Origin: Durusdinium trenchii | Lineage: Eukaryota > Sar > Dinophyceae > Suessiales > Symbiodiniaceae | Assembly: GCA_963970005.1 (NCBI GenBank) | Contig: CAXAMN010026794.1 | Span: 62,001-126,000 of the forward strand | DNA length: 64,000 nucleotides | Reading direction: 5' to 3' | Shown here: positions 12,731-25,700 of the stretch, in pieces | How the letters are laid out: each line of letters begins with the position of its first letter | Numbering within the stretch: position 1 is the stretch's first letter | The notes under the pieces: model-generated | The model's input: only the letters and a program-made list of their open reading frames with translations | Told to the model about the DNA's origin: nothing | Database searches by the model: none | Program-made: the position numbers and the translations under genes

Positions 12731-13728
12731 TCATCGCATGGCCGGGTTTCCCAGCTTGCTTCGATCAAGGTGTCTTTTCCACTGACTTTTGTAGTGGATT
12801 AGACTCTTCCGTATGGTGGAGAAAGCTGCAAGTAAACTATGCACCTTTCGGTGCACTCTTGAAACCTTGCCGATGAAGTCCTCGTCACTCCAGCATGCTG
12901 TGCCTAGGTTTGCACAGTTCCAACTTTTGCACCAAGAAACCATGAAGTATGTAAGGGATACACATATGTGCACGTATGCACACATGCATTCAGGTCACAT
13001 GCTGGCGACAAGACCCACTCCGCACCCGCATCGATTTGATACTGCATGCGCAGCCTTAGCAAGCACGGGTTTTCTTAAGCAGTGCTAGTGTATATAGGTG
13101 CGTACTTTAACAAGCCAGGTACCACAATAGCGCTGTGTAATTAACACTGCAAGTTCTAATGCCTGCAGACAAAGGAACAGAATATGCTGGTGCATATGTA
13201 TTTTAGGGCGAAGGTAGAACAAAGACCAGTTGTTCGCAGCAGAGATGCTTGCAGCAGCACCGTAGGCTTCCTTGCCAACCGGGCTCTTAAGTTGTTAAAT
13301 GCATGTGTTCACATGGTATACGTTCTAAGTTTCTGTCATGCTCCATCCATGTTGGATGGTGTGCGTGTTTTCCTGCGTTCAAGTTTCTGTCATGTTCCAT
13401 CCATGTTGGATGGTCTCCTGCGCCTCTGTGCGATGAAGCCAGACCCTCCCATTGTACACGGCCCTGTTGAACTTACAGGTGGAGTAGTTTCCCCATTTGG
13501 TCACTTTGAACAAATCCCGGCACGCGTCCTCAGCCAATAAGCAAGCTAGCTTTCTTGACAAACACTGGCGCACAATCACAATGTCCCACTCGTATGACAA
13601 GGCATTGGATGTGCTGTCAAGGCACTGGGACATCATCCGGGGTCATCTTGCTAAAAACGATCTCGAGCCAGGCGCCCACCACAGCGCAATCCGATCCTTT
13701 ACCAAGGCCTCGTGGAAAGTCGCGGAGC
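12731..13728 (-). CDS. Large gene: C-terminal exons and stop
   Basis: The exon starting at 13728 (AG|G, phase 2) reads LRDFPRGLGKGSDCAVVGAW and continues to about 13,650. A further exon about 13,285-13,190 carries KEAYGAAASIS and LFYLRPKIHMH. The terminal exon 12,903-12,731 reads CWSDEDFIGKVSRVHRKVH, then a Lys/Arg-rich helix, and stops at TGA 12731. The strings 'LRPKxHxH' and 'xxDEDFxGKVxR' are what I remember from the end of this dinoflagellate family. The stretch 13,300-13,640 is not resolved and probably holds an intron; it includes a tandem duplication. Confidence 0.55.
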
Positions 13729-16700
13729 CTGAGTCGAGCTATGTCAAGCTAAAAAAAACATGTGACCGTCCACAACCTTATGCAATGGACAGCACTACAT
13801 CAATCCAGCATCCTTAGCCAGGCCACGATGTAATCTTGAGTTCAGAAAAGGTAAATTCCGTGATAGTCGTTGTCTTCTTGTTCTCGCGACACCATTCTTT
13901 GTAGTCCCCGAAAGCATTGTCCAGGTTCTGGTGGACATTGCCTTGTCCAAAGGCTTTGCAGTGACAAGCAAGAAAGACCAACATGGATGCAACCTCGTCC
14001 TTGCCCCAACCAGCTATGGCATACGTGTGTGCCAGGTCTATCTGGATGGCAGCGGCCTCACGTGAATGCAACAAATCTCTGAGACTGGCTCTAGGACCCC
14101 TGTGGAAAGGGTCTGGTGACACCCCATTGAAAGGCCAGGTTCGGGTTGAACCCGAAGACGTCAAGTCGAACCAGTCCTGAGATCTAGCGTTTCACAAAGC
14201 CACAGCAAGAAGCATTCCAACGATGGTATGAATCCAAGAAAACAAGAGCAGCAAAAACCTTTCCAAAACAGGGCTGAAAGTCATTGGATAGACAAATGTG
14301 ACAGATCCTATTCGATGTGAACCCAGTTCTGAGTTTGTAAACGCTCCTCAAGAAGGGCCAATCTCCCTTGCAGCCGACAAACATTGGAAAGAACGTCTTG
14401 CCCTGGACCTTACAGGGGAAATCAAACATGGGCATTGGAGACTATGCACGAAAGGACCACCAAGAATGCACACTGAACCCACAAGGAAACATAGGGCCTC
14501 AATGCCCTCAGTCATTGCAAGGTTCATGTCGTCGACAAGGGCCCGCATCAAGGTTTGTAGGCTTGCCCCATCAGGTGCGGACCTTTCGGAAGTCAGTACG
14601 GTGAAGAGCAACCGTGTTGTGAAGGTGTTCCTCGGCAACAATTGGTTCCTTCTCGAAAAGCACATCTATAGGTTCACAAAGACTTTCTACAATGCAGCCC
14701 TCAATGGCAAGTTGTGTTTCACCTTTCCAGCAAATGTCAGCAAACTATCGGCAGCTAAGGTTCTGATGGGAGTTCACAATGTTCGGTCCAGCTGATCCAA
14801 GAAGTGGTTGGTATGACACTACCAAGAGTGGACGCTGTACTTGGCCACGTCCCTCATCCCCATGCAACATAATGGGAATGGTCCGACGGGGAAATGCCGG
14901 CGTACAGTAAGGGTCGCAATAGGAATACCTTTGCCAGAAGGTTTCCAACATGTTCTCCGCCAAGTCCAATTGAGCAAGGGTGAGCCCACCCAAAAAAAAG
15001 AAACCGTTCCATGGTTCATCAAAAGCCGCACGCATCCAATCTCGTAGATAGATGACTGGCCAAGGTCTGGTCTCAACTTTCTTTGTTCGGGAGTAAGCCT
15101 TGGCCTTGACTGGGGTTAGCACAGACGAGATGTTCACCTCAAGCGTCTTCTTGTTCTGGTGGATATAGCGGTGAAGGTTGCGGCTCGAGTTGGCAGTACC
15201 CTTGTCAAGGTTCCCGCGCTTTGCAAGCTCTGAAATTCTAGAATCATGAGCTCCTTGGTTCCATGGTGTTGTTCTCACTTGGATTTAGCGGTAGTACAGC
15301 AGGCTGGGCTTTAAGCATGGGAGGCAAACTTGAGACCTGTTGTCCAAAATGCCGACAAGCATCCATGTCGTTTCAATAGCTTCTCTGTCAGCTTCGCTTG
15401 AATGACAACATCGCGAGCGGTAGCCTTAGATTTTCACTAGCTACATGCATGCGCAATATGGCAAACAACAGCCAGCCACCACAAGCCACGTAACACCTTT
15501 GGAAAAGCTTTCCACCATAGCATTGGGCAGTTCATCATCGGAGCTAGTACTTTCTGAAGATGGACCTCATAGTGTGTATCCACGCCGATCGATCGAAGCA
15601 ATGATTTGCCATATCGCAGTATGCTTAGTAGATCTTAGTAGCAAACCAGTGTCGCGTCGATGAGTTTGTCGATGACCTGGCATAGCTGCCCATAAGGCAC
15701 AAGAACACGGCTGGTAAAGCAATAGTGTCCTGATTTGCTCATGCACGTACGTAAAACATAACCATCAGTAGAACCATCGTACTTCTCCTTTTCGTGTTGA
15801 CTCCCGCAATCCTGTGAATTTAGTTCCGGGCCATTGCGGAATCTCGCACATCATACACAATAGGTAGCCAGTAGGTTGTGAGTGTGACAAGCCGAAACAC
15901 GATGCATCCCCAACTTTGTGGCATCGTACCCATGGCCTACACACAGCTGGCCACAAAGAAGCAAAACTATAGAATCACTTATTCCCCTTTGGGGATGCTT
16001 TGGCCTTTGGCGACTTCTTCGCCTTTGGTTTCGCTTTCGCTTTCGGTTTTCCGGAACCAGATCCAGATCCGGAGGGTGCTTCTGAGGTGGCCTTCATCCC
16101 CCTTAGTGTCATTTGTATGAGCCATTTACCACACGATGTCTCTAGGATTCTCTAGGCTTTCAAGGTACTGTTACACCAATGTTTCTGGTGTCAGACTAGA
16201 TACTTCCCCCGCACGAGCATGGCATTGACTGCGACATCGATCTTTGTGCATGACACGAATTGCTTTTGGATTTCATCTCGCTTTGTCCTAAGGGTGCACC
16301 GATCCATGCACGCTCACGATAAAATAAACATGCATACAAGGGTTTGGACGCACAGAAAAAAAACAAAGGACCCAGCCACAACCGCCCCCAACTCCTGTCA
16401 AGGGTTTCAGGCGCAACTGTTGCTTCTGAAAGCGTTGTGGTCAACCCATCGTACAAGCTCCGCATCTTCTCAAGTTGCCCCTCCAACAATGCACTCAACC
16501 TCAGCGTGTTACGAGCACAGCACGTGAACTCTCGTGGAACTATAGTGCAGGTCTAAAAGCACACATGCCACCCCACACGCATACTGCAGAATGCATGCAT
16601 CCAAGAAACGTTTTCGCGGCAGCAACCCCCAACTTCTGCAACCGCTCCTGCAGACATTGTGAAACAGCATGCATGCGCAGTACGATGTGGTTGCTAGATT

Positions 16701-19700
16701 TTGTTTGCATGTTGGGACCGGTTTCAAGGTCTTTTTGGAGGTTGCAATCCAGTCCTTCTCGGAATCAATCCGATCAATCTTCCGGCCAAGTACTTCCACA
16801 AACTGAGGAAGAATGGATAATGGTGACTGTGTGCTCGAAACCGTCGGAAATGTAAGCCTTATATGCATTCAAGAAAAGTTGGTTCCGCCCCACAGTCTTT
16901 TAACCTTTGGTGCACACACTTCATAAACCTCGAGTATATATGGCATGAAGGATAAGATGCGGAGAAGGTACTTGAAGCTCATCACAGAAGCAGTGTTTCC
17001 AAGCAAATTGCCTCCAGACCCTTGCGTTCCTGAGGTGGCGGAAGTACCATTCATGCCGGTCAACAAGGACTCAGCTGGGGCATTGATGCTAGGGATGTCA
17101 GAGTCGAGAAGGGAACCAGCATCGTCCTGCAAAAAAAACACACCCACAACATGGTCGCCTACATGAAGACTATAAACATAGCAGTCCTGGGCAGCAAAAG
17201 AACCTTGTTGTTCAGATTCTTCGATATCCTTTGACTCGATCTTAAACTCTTCACTGGTGACAATGTAAATTTCTTCATCACCATGGATAGGATTCACCCG
17301 GTGATTCCCATTGCTTTTGGCCCAGTCCCAGGCTTTTGCCAGCATTGTCCTGAGCTAGTTCAATCCAATGTAAGGGCCACAAAGGTTTAACATGTTTGCT
17401 TCTCAACTGACATCGTTGTAGCATGTTGTAGCCATGTGTCTTGGTATAGGCCTCTGTGCGTTCCAGTTTGGATCGTGTGTACCATCCACCCTGTTTAGAC
17501 TTTCCCGATGACAACATGCTTTTCTTCTTGATGGCCATCTCCAGCAAATTGAAGTTGCCGTGCTCCAGGAACATCTTCTTGAGGGTGTTGCCTCAGGCGC
17601 CGGTCGGATGGTTGGTGAAAGGGATTCAGGGGAAAGCTGTGGGATGGTTGCAGCTTGGGGGCGCTGTGCGGGATCCCGCCACATCTTCAAAGCTTCAGGA
17701 GAGCATTTGAGTTGTCCCCCAGCTTTGGGAGTAAAGTACCGGTTCAGCCTCAAGGCCATCAAAACATATATATCAAAACTATTGGAGATGGTGTTTGGCA
17801 ACATGTAAACGAACAATATATGCTTAGGAACTTCCAGTGTGGATTCCCCTGAACAGGCGGCGGTCGAAACGGGTTGGAAACCGAGTCGTCAATGTCCGCC
17901 GCGGATTCTTCTGGTGCTTCTGGTTCAAACGTCGGTGGTGGTGGGATCTGAGCAGTGGTAGCGGTCTTCTTGGGTTCGGGCTCAACCAATCCAACAGCTG
18001 GGGGGATCACATTCGATGATTGTTCTCCCCTGGGCGCAGAAGACACCACGCCCACCAGGGCTTCTGGTTCCTTGGGTGTGGGAGCTGGCGGTTCAATAAC
18101 AATGGGTGATTCCGGTTCCTTCGGTGTGGGAGCCGACAAGTCAACCACATCTCCACCAGGCGCAGCTGATCCATGCCCATCCACAGCCTGGCCAGGTTCG
18201 GTGTTTTGCCGGGCGCGGGCATACATGGGCAGAACATCAGAAGGGGAATCGTTCCCCTGCGACTCCGGTTGCAGAAGTGTAGGCTCCACGAAAGTGGGCT
18301 GGCTAGAGGTCTTGGTGCCACCGACTTCAATCAGAGGTTCTGGTGGTTCATTCCCTGCAGAAAACTGTCCATTCCGCTGTGCAACATAGGGTGCGCCTCA
18401 GAAAACACATTGCATACCGGAGCTATATAGATCATATTTGTTAAAATGATACCAGTGGCTTTACATGCATGTATATACGAATCGAATTGAACTCAAGGCT
18501 CCAGGAACACCTGCTGTAGGTGAGACCGATGATGACTGGTTGGACATCCTCCGACGAAGTGCAGAGATACGCTCCTGACTCGCCTGGCCGTTAGTCAAGG
18601 TCCGTAAGGGTTATGTGTAAAAAAACGCATTTGCAAAACACACGAAACATTGTCACCTTGATCTTTTCCTCCAGCTCCCGCTTTCTAGCGGCACCCGCAT
18701 CACCATCACCACGATGGTCGACGTGTGCCATGCCGTAACAAAGTGTTTCAGCGGAGTGCAGACGGTCAGTCATCTGACAAACTTCTCTAACTTGTCTAAC
18801 TTACCAAAAATCTCCCTGCAGAGCGCATTTCATGTGTTAGATCAACTCAAAGGGCACTGTTGAACCTACACAAAAATTTCCAAAAGAGGCACTTTTTTTA
18901 TTTGTGCCTCGTTGCGGCTTTTTGCGCCTCGTTGCGGGTTTTTGCGCCTCGTTTGCGGCCTCCAAATCCACTCCCCCAAACACAAAAAATTGTTTGGCTA
19001 GGTAAGGTGCAAACAAAATGAACCACCCAACCTATTTGAAAAGCATGGGGCTTGGAAGGCACAGCAGTGAACTAATTTGACACTACACTGCATGAATTTG
19101 TGAAGCCCCGGTCAAAAACCGAAGCTTTGGTTCAACCTTCGCACATCACCAGTTCATTGTACTCCACGCGGAGCACGGGATCTCCCAGCACCTCCACAAA
19201 CACGCATTAAGCGTGTGGCATCACAAATGTAAACATGTGAGCATGAAGGAGGGGGGACGGACACACCTCTGTTTCATAGACCCGCACAAACTCTTGGATT
19301 GTAGATTGCCACTCATGTGGAATCCTGACAGGTCAAAATGGTTGATGGCTACTACTTCTGAAAAAAGATCAGAACTAGGGAATGTGCAAACCACCCCTTA
19401 CCTTAGGTACTTGGATGTCCAGGCATATTTCATAGCCGGTAGAAGGTCCGCATCAATCCACAAGTCTCCCATGGGGAGGGATTGAAACTGTTCCACTGGG
19501 CTCAAGGAACCCGACTTCTCAACCTTGAAGCGTAGATCCCTGCGGCCAGGCGAGACTCCAAGGTGATTCTCGAAGGCGTTTCTCAAGGCATCACCAAATC
19601 CTGCTGGATAGCACCTGGGTGTGTGTGTGTGTAGTCTTGCTCTGCCACAGCCTGGGTTCATAGCAATGAATGGCTGGAGGCAGTGTTCCAGGCGCAAAGC

Positions 19701-22700
19701 GCCCAACGAAAAAAGAAATCGCCAAAGGCAGATAGTGGTCTATCCGTAGATTTCAATGTCCAGCAAAAATCCTGCGAAGGCAAAGTGACTGCTGCAGCGA
19801 AGACAGCAAAACCATGTCAACTCATGCTTCCGTCAAGCTGACAAGCCAACAGAAGGAACATCACAGCTGGGTGCGGAAGGAGCGATGAGGCGCCTCAGGA
19901 ACCGCAAAGCACTCCGCTGCCTATCAAGCGCTGAAGCAGACCAGGCCACTGCAGCATCAAAGGTAAATTTCCAATCAAGAAGCTCGTGCACAGACCGAGC
20001 GGCCTGTTCCTGAGCTTTGGCGTCGGCTCGCTTGTTAAGGAGTCTCCAAGTCTCGGTCCAATCAAGAAGCTTATCGTGCGAAGGCACCCACGCAATTTCG
20101 TGGGTGGAGCAAACTAAGCTTAAGGCCTTCCACAGGCCCGGCGCCCACTGAGGCAAATATCCCGTCGTTTGGATTTGCTTCACACGTCTGACGACTGCAA
20201 GGTTATCGCAAACCAACAGAAGATCTACGCGCAAATGAGTCGCAGCAATGAAAGCTTTCAAAACAGCAACCGATTCAGCGCCAAAAATGTTTTGATCCAG
20301 TCCCTGGAGACGGGCAGCAAAAACCCGGTCGGTTGTTGCGACACTCCAAGCAGCCCTGCGCAGATTCTGGACCTTTTGAGAACTACCATCGGAAGCTACC
20401 AAAAGTACCTGGTCGGCCGTGGCAGTCCTACGAAAAAGATCACACAAATTCGGATCCGGTCGCAAAAACTGGCTACACCTTTCATCAGGTATGGGAGGAA
20501 GTTGGATGCTAGGAACGAGCAAACGTTCCTCAGCTTTGCGTGTAGGCCGAGAAGCCTCAGGCAACCCTGGGCAAGAAGGACAATGCCACGTGACATGTGT
20601 GCGTGAAGGCCATTCCCTCCCGCATGCACAATTGAAGGACTCAAGCTCATGCTGCTTGGCGAGTTTACGACTATCTTTGCCAGCGCCGACCGCAATGCAG
20701 AAGGACTCCCAATCAGAGACGCCCTGACGCATCCAAGCTGAATGCGCCTGGTAGACTGGCAAAACACGTTGACAAACCTCCGCGTCATCTGCGCGCGGGG
20801 CTCGTTTCTCCAAAGGTACGCCAGCCATGCGTGTCTCATGGCCTCTTTGATTGCCGGCAACCCGTCAAATGCCAAATCAAGGTCCCCCTGCGGGGTGCGG
20901 AAACGACTCTGCGAGATGTGCTGCCACTGCCACTTGTTCAAAACTTCTGCCAATCGGTAAGAGGTCGAAGGTTGGGGCATAGCGGCACACACCTGCTCGA
21001 TGTCGAGCAGGGAACAGCAACTTGAGACAGCACGTCTGACTTTCCAAAGCTCATGAAAGACTACCCGCCTGTCCAACGCGAATTCAGGACAAAGATCCGG
21101 ACCTAAATACTGCCAAAGCAGAAAACGAGACCTGCCCGGCACGGCACGGCCGATGATGGTTTGCTCAATGGTGTTACGCCACTGATTCAAGAGCTTTTTT
21201 GGACACAGTTGTCCACGGCCCCGAATGAGCAAACAAAGACAACACCAAACTGCGCGTGAGCTTGCGTTTGTTTCTCTGGTTGCTGGTTGCGGTCCGAAGT
21301 CTGCGCAGTCGCGCAGAAACCTTGCGAGTCACAGTGTCCTCTACAGGTGTGCGCCGACGCTTGGAGAGAGAGTAGTGGACACCAAGGAGCTTAAATTGTC
21401 TGCAAACTTTCCAGTTCCGGTGGGACTCATGATTCCACCGTTTCACTGAAACGAGCTGAAATGAAGAACACTTACAAAAAAGCTCGCATTTGGAGTGATT
21501 CAGACTCAAGCCCAAAGCCTCTTCAATCCTACTGGACGCTTCGAGTGACAGACAAAGCTGACGCCAATCGGAGCTCCACAGGGTTCTGTCATCAATAAAA
21601 ACAGAGACACAGACTTGGGGTGCACTGGCTTTAATGTGCCAATACCACACCGTCATCAGGCCGGCTAGCAGACCGCAACTCAAGGGACAACCCTGCAAAA
21701 GGCCTCGAGAACAACCAAAAGGTTTAGTGGAAGAACCTAACCATTTGGATAGCACCTGGGACGGCGACGGTGTGTGGCAGGTGTTGACACATGCCTTGCA
21801 CACAAAACTGCATTGCATAAGAAGAGCGGCTGGGAGCTCTTCAACTCTTTTGTTCCAACAAAGCGTGTTTCCCCACGTGAATTTTTGTATTTTCCTTAGT
21901 TGTCAGTATACTAGTCTGCGATAGTACACGCACCAAACAATACCATGCAGCCATGAAAGTCATTTGCAGTACTGTTCCAGGAAAGTATCTGGTCAGGGTT
22001 TTGGAAGTGTGTGTCTCTTTGACATCCTTCCGGAGGGTCCCCGCGTCCAGATACCCAATCTCACGGAAATTGGCATACACGGTTGTCCTCTTGCTCGTGG
22101 GAGCTCCATGTAGCAACATCCAAAAGGACTGCTCATAGACCTCTGGCATATGGCGGTGTAAAGGGCAAAAGACCAATGACAAAAGATGTACTATTGCATG
22201 ATGTTATAATTTTCAAGCTAGTAACATATGCGACATGGTTCATCATCCATTCCATTCTGCGGTGTCGCACCAGTAGGGAGTTTAACGGCTGCTCTATGAC
22301 CCACAGCAGGTTCCGGCTGAGCGCCAATAAGGTGCAAAGTATCAACCTGAATGATTTGTTGCGAAAGGTTCACTTCCGACAAACTGTTTGCATGTTGACC
22401 AGGGTATCGAACTTGGTGTTCAAAAATGATATCAGGCAAGCTTCCGGGAAACCATGGTGTTGGACTTTGATACCCACTCCAATCTCAAGTCTCCATTGGC
22501 GTTTATGTAGTTCCTTTTGCTGGTACCCCTGGCAGGCACACCCCAACTGGAGCAGTCCGGCGCCGCCAGGAAGAGTCCATTCGGAATCATCTCGCGGAGC
22601 ACCAGGAGCGCCAACCTGGGCAAGCTTGGGGATCCGCTTTGGCAAGGGACAGCCGTAACAAACATGGCCATTGAACTTGTTGACATGTTATCCATTGGTG

Positions 22701-25700
22701 TCAAGATGCAGGAATCCCGGACTCCCCAAAAAATCCATCCCATGTGGGAAATCTGAAGAGCTTTCCATGAACTTTATGTCATACGAGGCAACCCTGTAGC
22801 CACTTTCGCTCCTTAGCTAGCATGTTCTCAACCCGTCCCAACCCAGCAAACCAGGTTAAGGATGTTAAGGGGTCTTGGTAGCTGGCATCCGTTGTGAAAC
22901 AGCTGCTCGCCCAGCAAAGAGTTCGAAGAAGTCATATGGGCCCAATGGTTTCTGGGGAAGCTCAAGCCACCCGGCAAGCAATACCTCAGCCATCATGGGG
23001 AAGGATTGAAGCCACGCGCATTTTGATAGGTAATGTTCAAATTGCATGCGATGGTGCCAGGCAAATAAAGGCCTGACAGGTCCATCGCACTATAGATCAA
23101 ACCACATACTTGCACAGTGCTAGTAGCTAGCATATCGATCTATAGCACTCCAGGCCTTGGGCGCTTGCACGTGCTGAAGTGTGGATACAGGGTCCCACAT
23201 GGCACTATGCTATCCTATAGGCTACAGTGCAGGCTTTCGATCCGCCAAATACCCACGTTGAAACATGTCGAACGAGCTAAACATGAACATACCACATCGT
23301 GAACAAGACTCAAAGCTGTCCGCTGGAAACAGGTCAGGTTTGGCCACTACTCCGTGCTCGCCGCACCCACATCCTTGCTCGTGTCGGGGCCTCCAAAAGA
23401 GAACAGCAAAATAAAATATCCATGCATCCTTTGCTATGCTGCACGTGTTGCCTGAAGATATCACATCGCAAATCTTTCCCCCAAAAAGGTCGGCGAAAGC
23501 ACGATCCTATGGCTAAAGCAGTGGTTCCTGCCCAGCCCAACGCCGCAGCTTTCAGACTTAACCCCGCTCCGTGTTCATCACGGAGATGAAAATCAACCAA
23601 TCACGAAGTTGCTGCATACGCCTTAGTCACATGCATGCGCACACACCAAACTACTGGTCGATATGAAGCGTATGAATGTTGTTGATCAGCATGAAAACAT
23701 TTCCCATTGCACCAAACATATCACTGGCAAGGCGCTGCTTTGGCCAGCTGTTTTGCACTCTCTTCATCAAGTCCATTCTTCAAGGCTGCCACCTTGGCTT
23801 TGTGGTAAGCGGCAGACTTCCTCGAGTAGCAAGCCTTCTTGGCTGCGGCCTCAGGGCTGACCTCCTCTGAAGCGTCAGCACTTCCACGCTTCTTTGCAGC
23901 CTTGCCTTTGGAAGGCTCCGCCTTGGCATTTCCGTCTAAAGCCGTTTCGGCAGACGGTTTCTCCACTTCAGCCGCATCTGAAGCAGTTGCCTTGGCACGC
24001 TTTCCTGGACCTTTTGTCTTGGTCCCCTCCTTTGAAGCGGTTGCTTCAGGAGGTGTTGCATCCGCCTCAGCTTCATCCTTGGCACGCTTTGCTCGAGCTT
24101 TGGTCTTGGGCTCCTTCTTTTCCTCAACATCCGTTGAAGCCGCTGCCTTGCCCTTTGCATTGTCTGTGGGCTTGGCACCACTTTCAGATGCATTCTCAGT
24201 TGAACTGGCTGCCTTGCCAGACTTTGCCGCAGACTTCGCCTTTGCCTTTGCCATGGGCTCAGCGGCAGTGGTTGCCTGGACACACTGTCCGCTGAGGCGA
24301 TCAGCATCATTTGGCTCAAGCACTTGTGCTTTGGACCGGCTTTTTGGCTTTGATTCTTTGTCACCAGAGGCTTCAACAGCTTCCTGCTTCTTTGCCCTGG
24401 CCTTGCTCTTTGGCTTAGCTGGCTCTGCTTCACCAACGGCTTCTCTCTTCCGGCTCCGCCGGGCCTTGGGCTGGCATTCTTCGTCATCTTCTTGATCCTC
24501 TTTCTTCTTCTCTTGATTCTTTGCCTTGGCTTTCCCTCGAGGGTTGTTCTCCTTGAACTCCGAAAGTCGCTCGCGCTGCTGAGCAGGTGAGATGGGCTTC
24601 ACAGGAAGGAGAACTTCATCAGGTCGAGGTACCGGTTCATTCCCCGAGCTTTTCTCCAATCTCTCCGGCTTTGTACCGGATTCCGCAGATTGCAGAGGCT
24701 CCTGCGCTGGCTCACTTTTCTCCAATCCCTCTGGCTTTGCGCCGGATTCCGAAGATTGCAGAGGCTTCTGCGCTGGCTCACTGGTTTCTTTCTCCAAGGG
24801 CGATGGATTCACAATCGCCTGTGGCTCTGGCTCAGGAACAGGCAACGGTTTCTCTCCAACCTCGCGGGGCTGGTCCTCTTCAACTTCATCTTCACGTGCC
24901 CAGATTGAGCCAAGGGATGCAGTTCTTGCCAACTGAAGAGAAGGCTTCTCACCTTCCTCATGGGTGTCGGCAGGTTGACTTTCAGTCACCACCGCATGTG
25001 CCTCATAGTCCATAGGCAAAGTATCCATTGTATCCACGCCTCAGATTGTACGGGATGATACAGGATGTACAAGGCACAAATTATTTCATGCACATGGATT
25101 TGCACATGTTGGGAGCCATTGAATGCAGCTTGGATACACATGGTAGAGACACCGGCCGAAGCAGCAGAAGGAGCGATGCAAGGTCCAACTTTCTTGCTGC
25201 CCCAACCCAGGTCGAACAAGCTGCGTTGATCTGAATCTGGCGGAGCATCGAAAGGATTGGATTCCACTGGCTCCTTCATCTTACCTTCCTTCATCTTGCC
25301 TGGCTTCCCATGGGTTGATGGTTTTGGTTCTTGATTCTTGCCATTCTTCACCAAAGCTTCCTCCCTCTTCTTCCTCTCGAAGGCCCTCAGAGCAGCGAGC
25401 TGGTTCTCCATTTCGACCATGGCCAACTCTTCTTGGAGTAGTTGAATGGCGAGTTCCTCTTCCTTCAAGAACTCCAGGATAGTCTTGTCTTCATGGCAGG
25501 CTGGTAAGGCTTGAGGCAGAATCTCAGGTGTGCTTTGGTCTGGCAAGGGTGGTAGTATGCATTGAAGAGCTCGCAAGTCACTGATATCTCCAACCATGGA
25601 GCATTTGACACACCGGTATGCATAAGCACGATCTTTGACAATATGGTGCTCAGTAGGACCAACTGGAAGGTCAGCCAGCGATCCTTGTCACAGTCAAAGC

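Noticed and set aside
23839-24936. Long plus-strand frames opposite the Lys/Ala-rich exon
   Set aside because: Low-complexity complement of the minus-strand exon. The minus frame has phase-matched splice joins and the plus frames do not.
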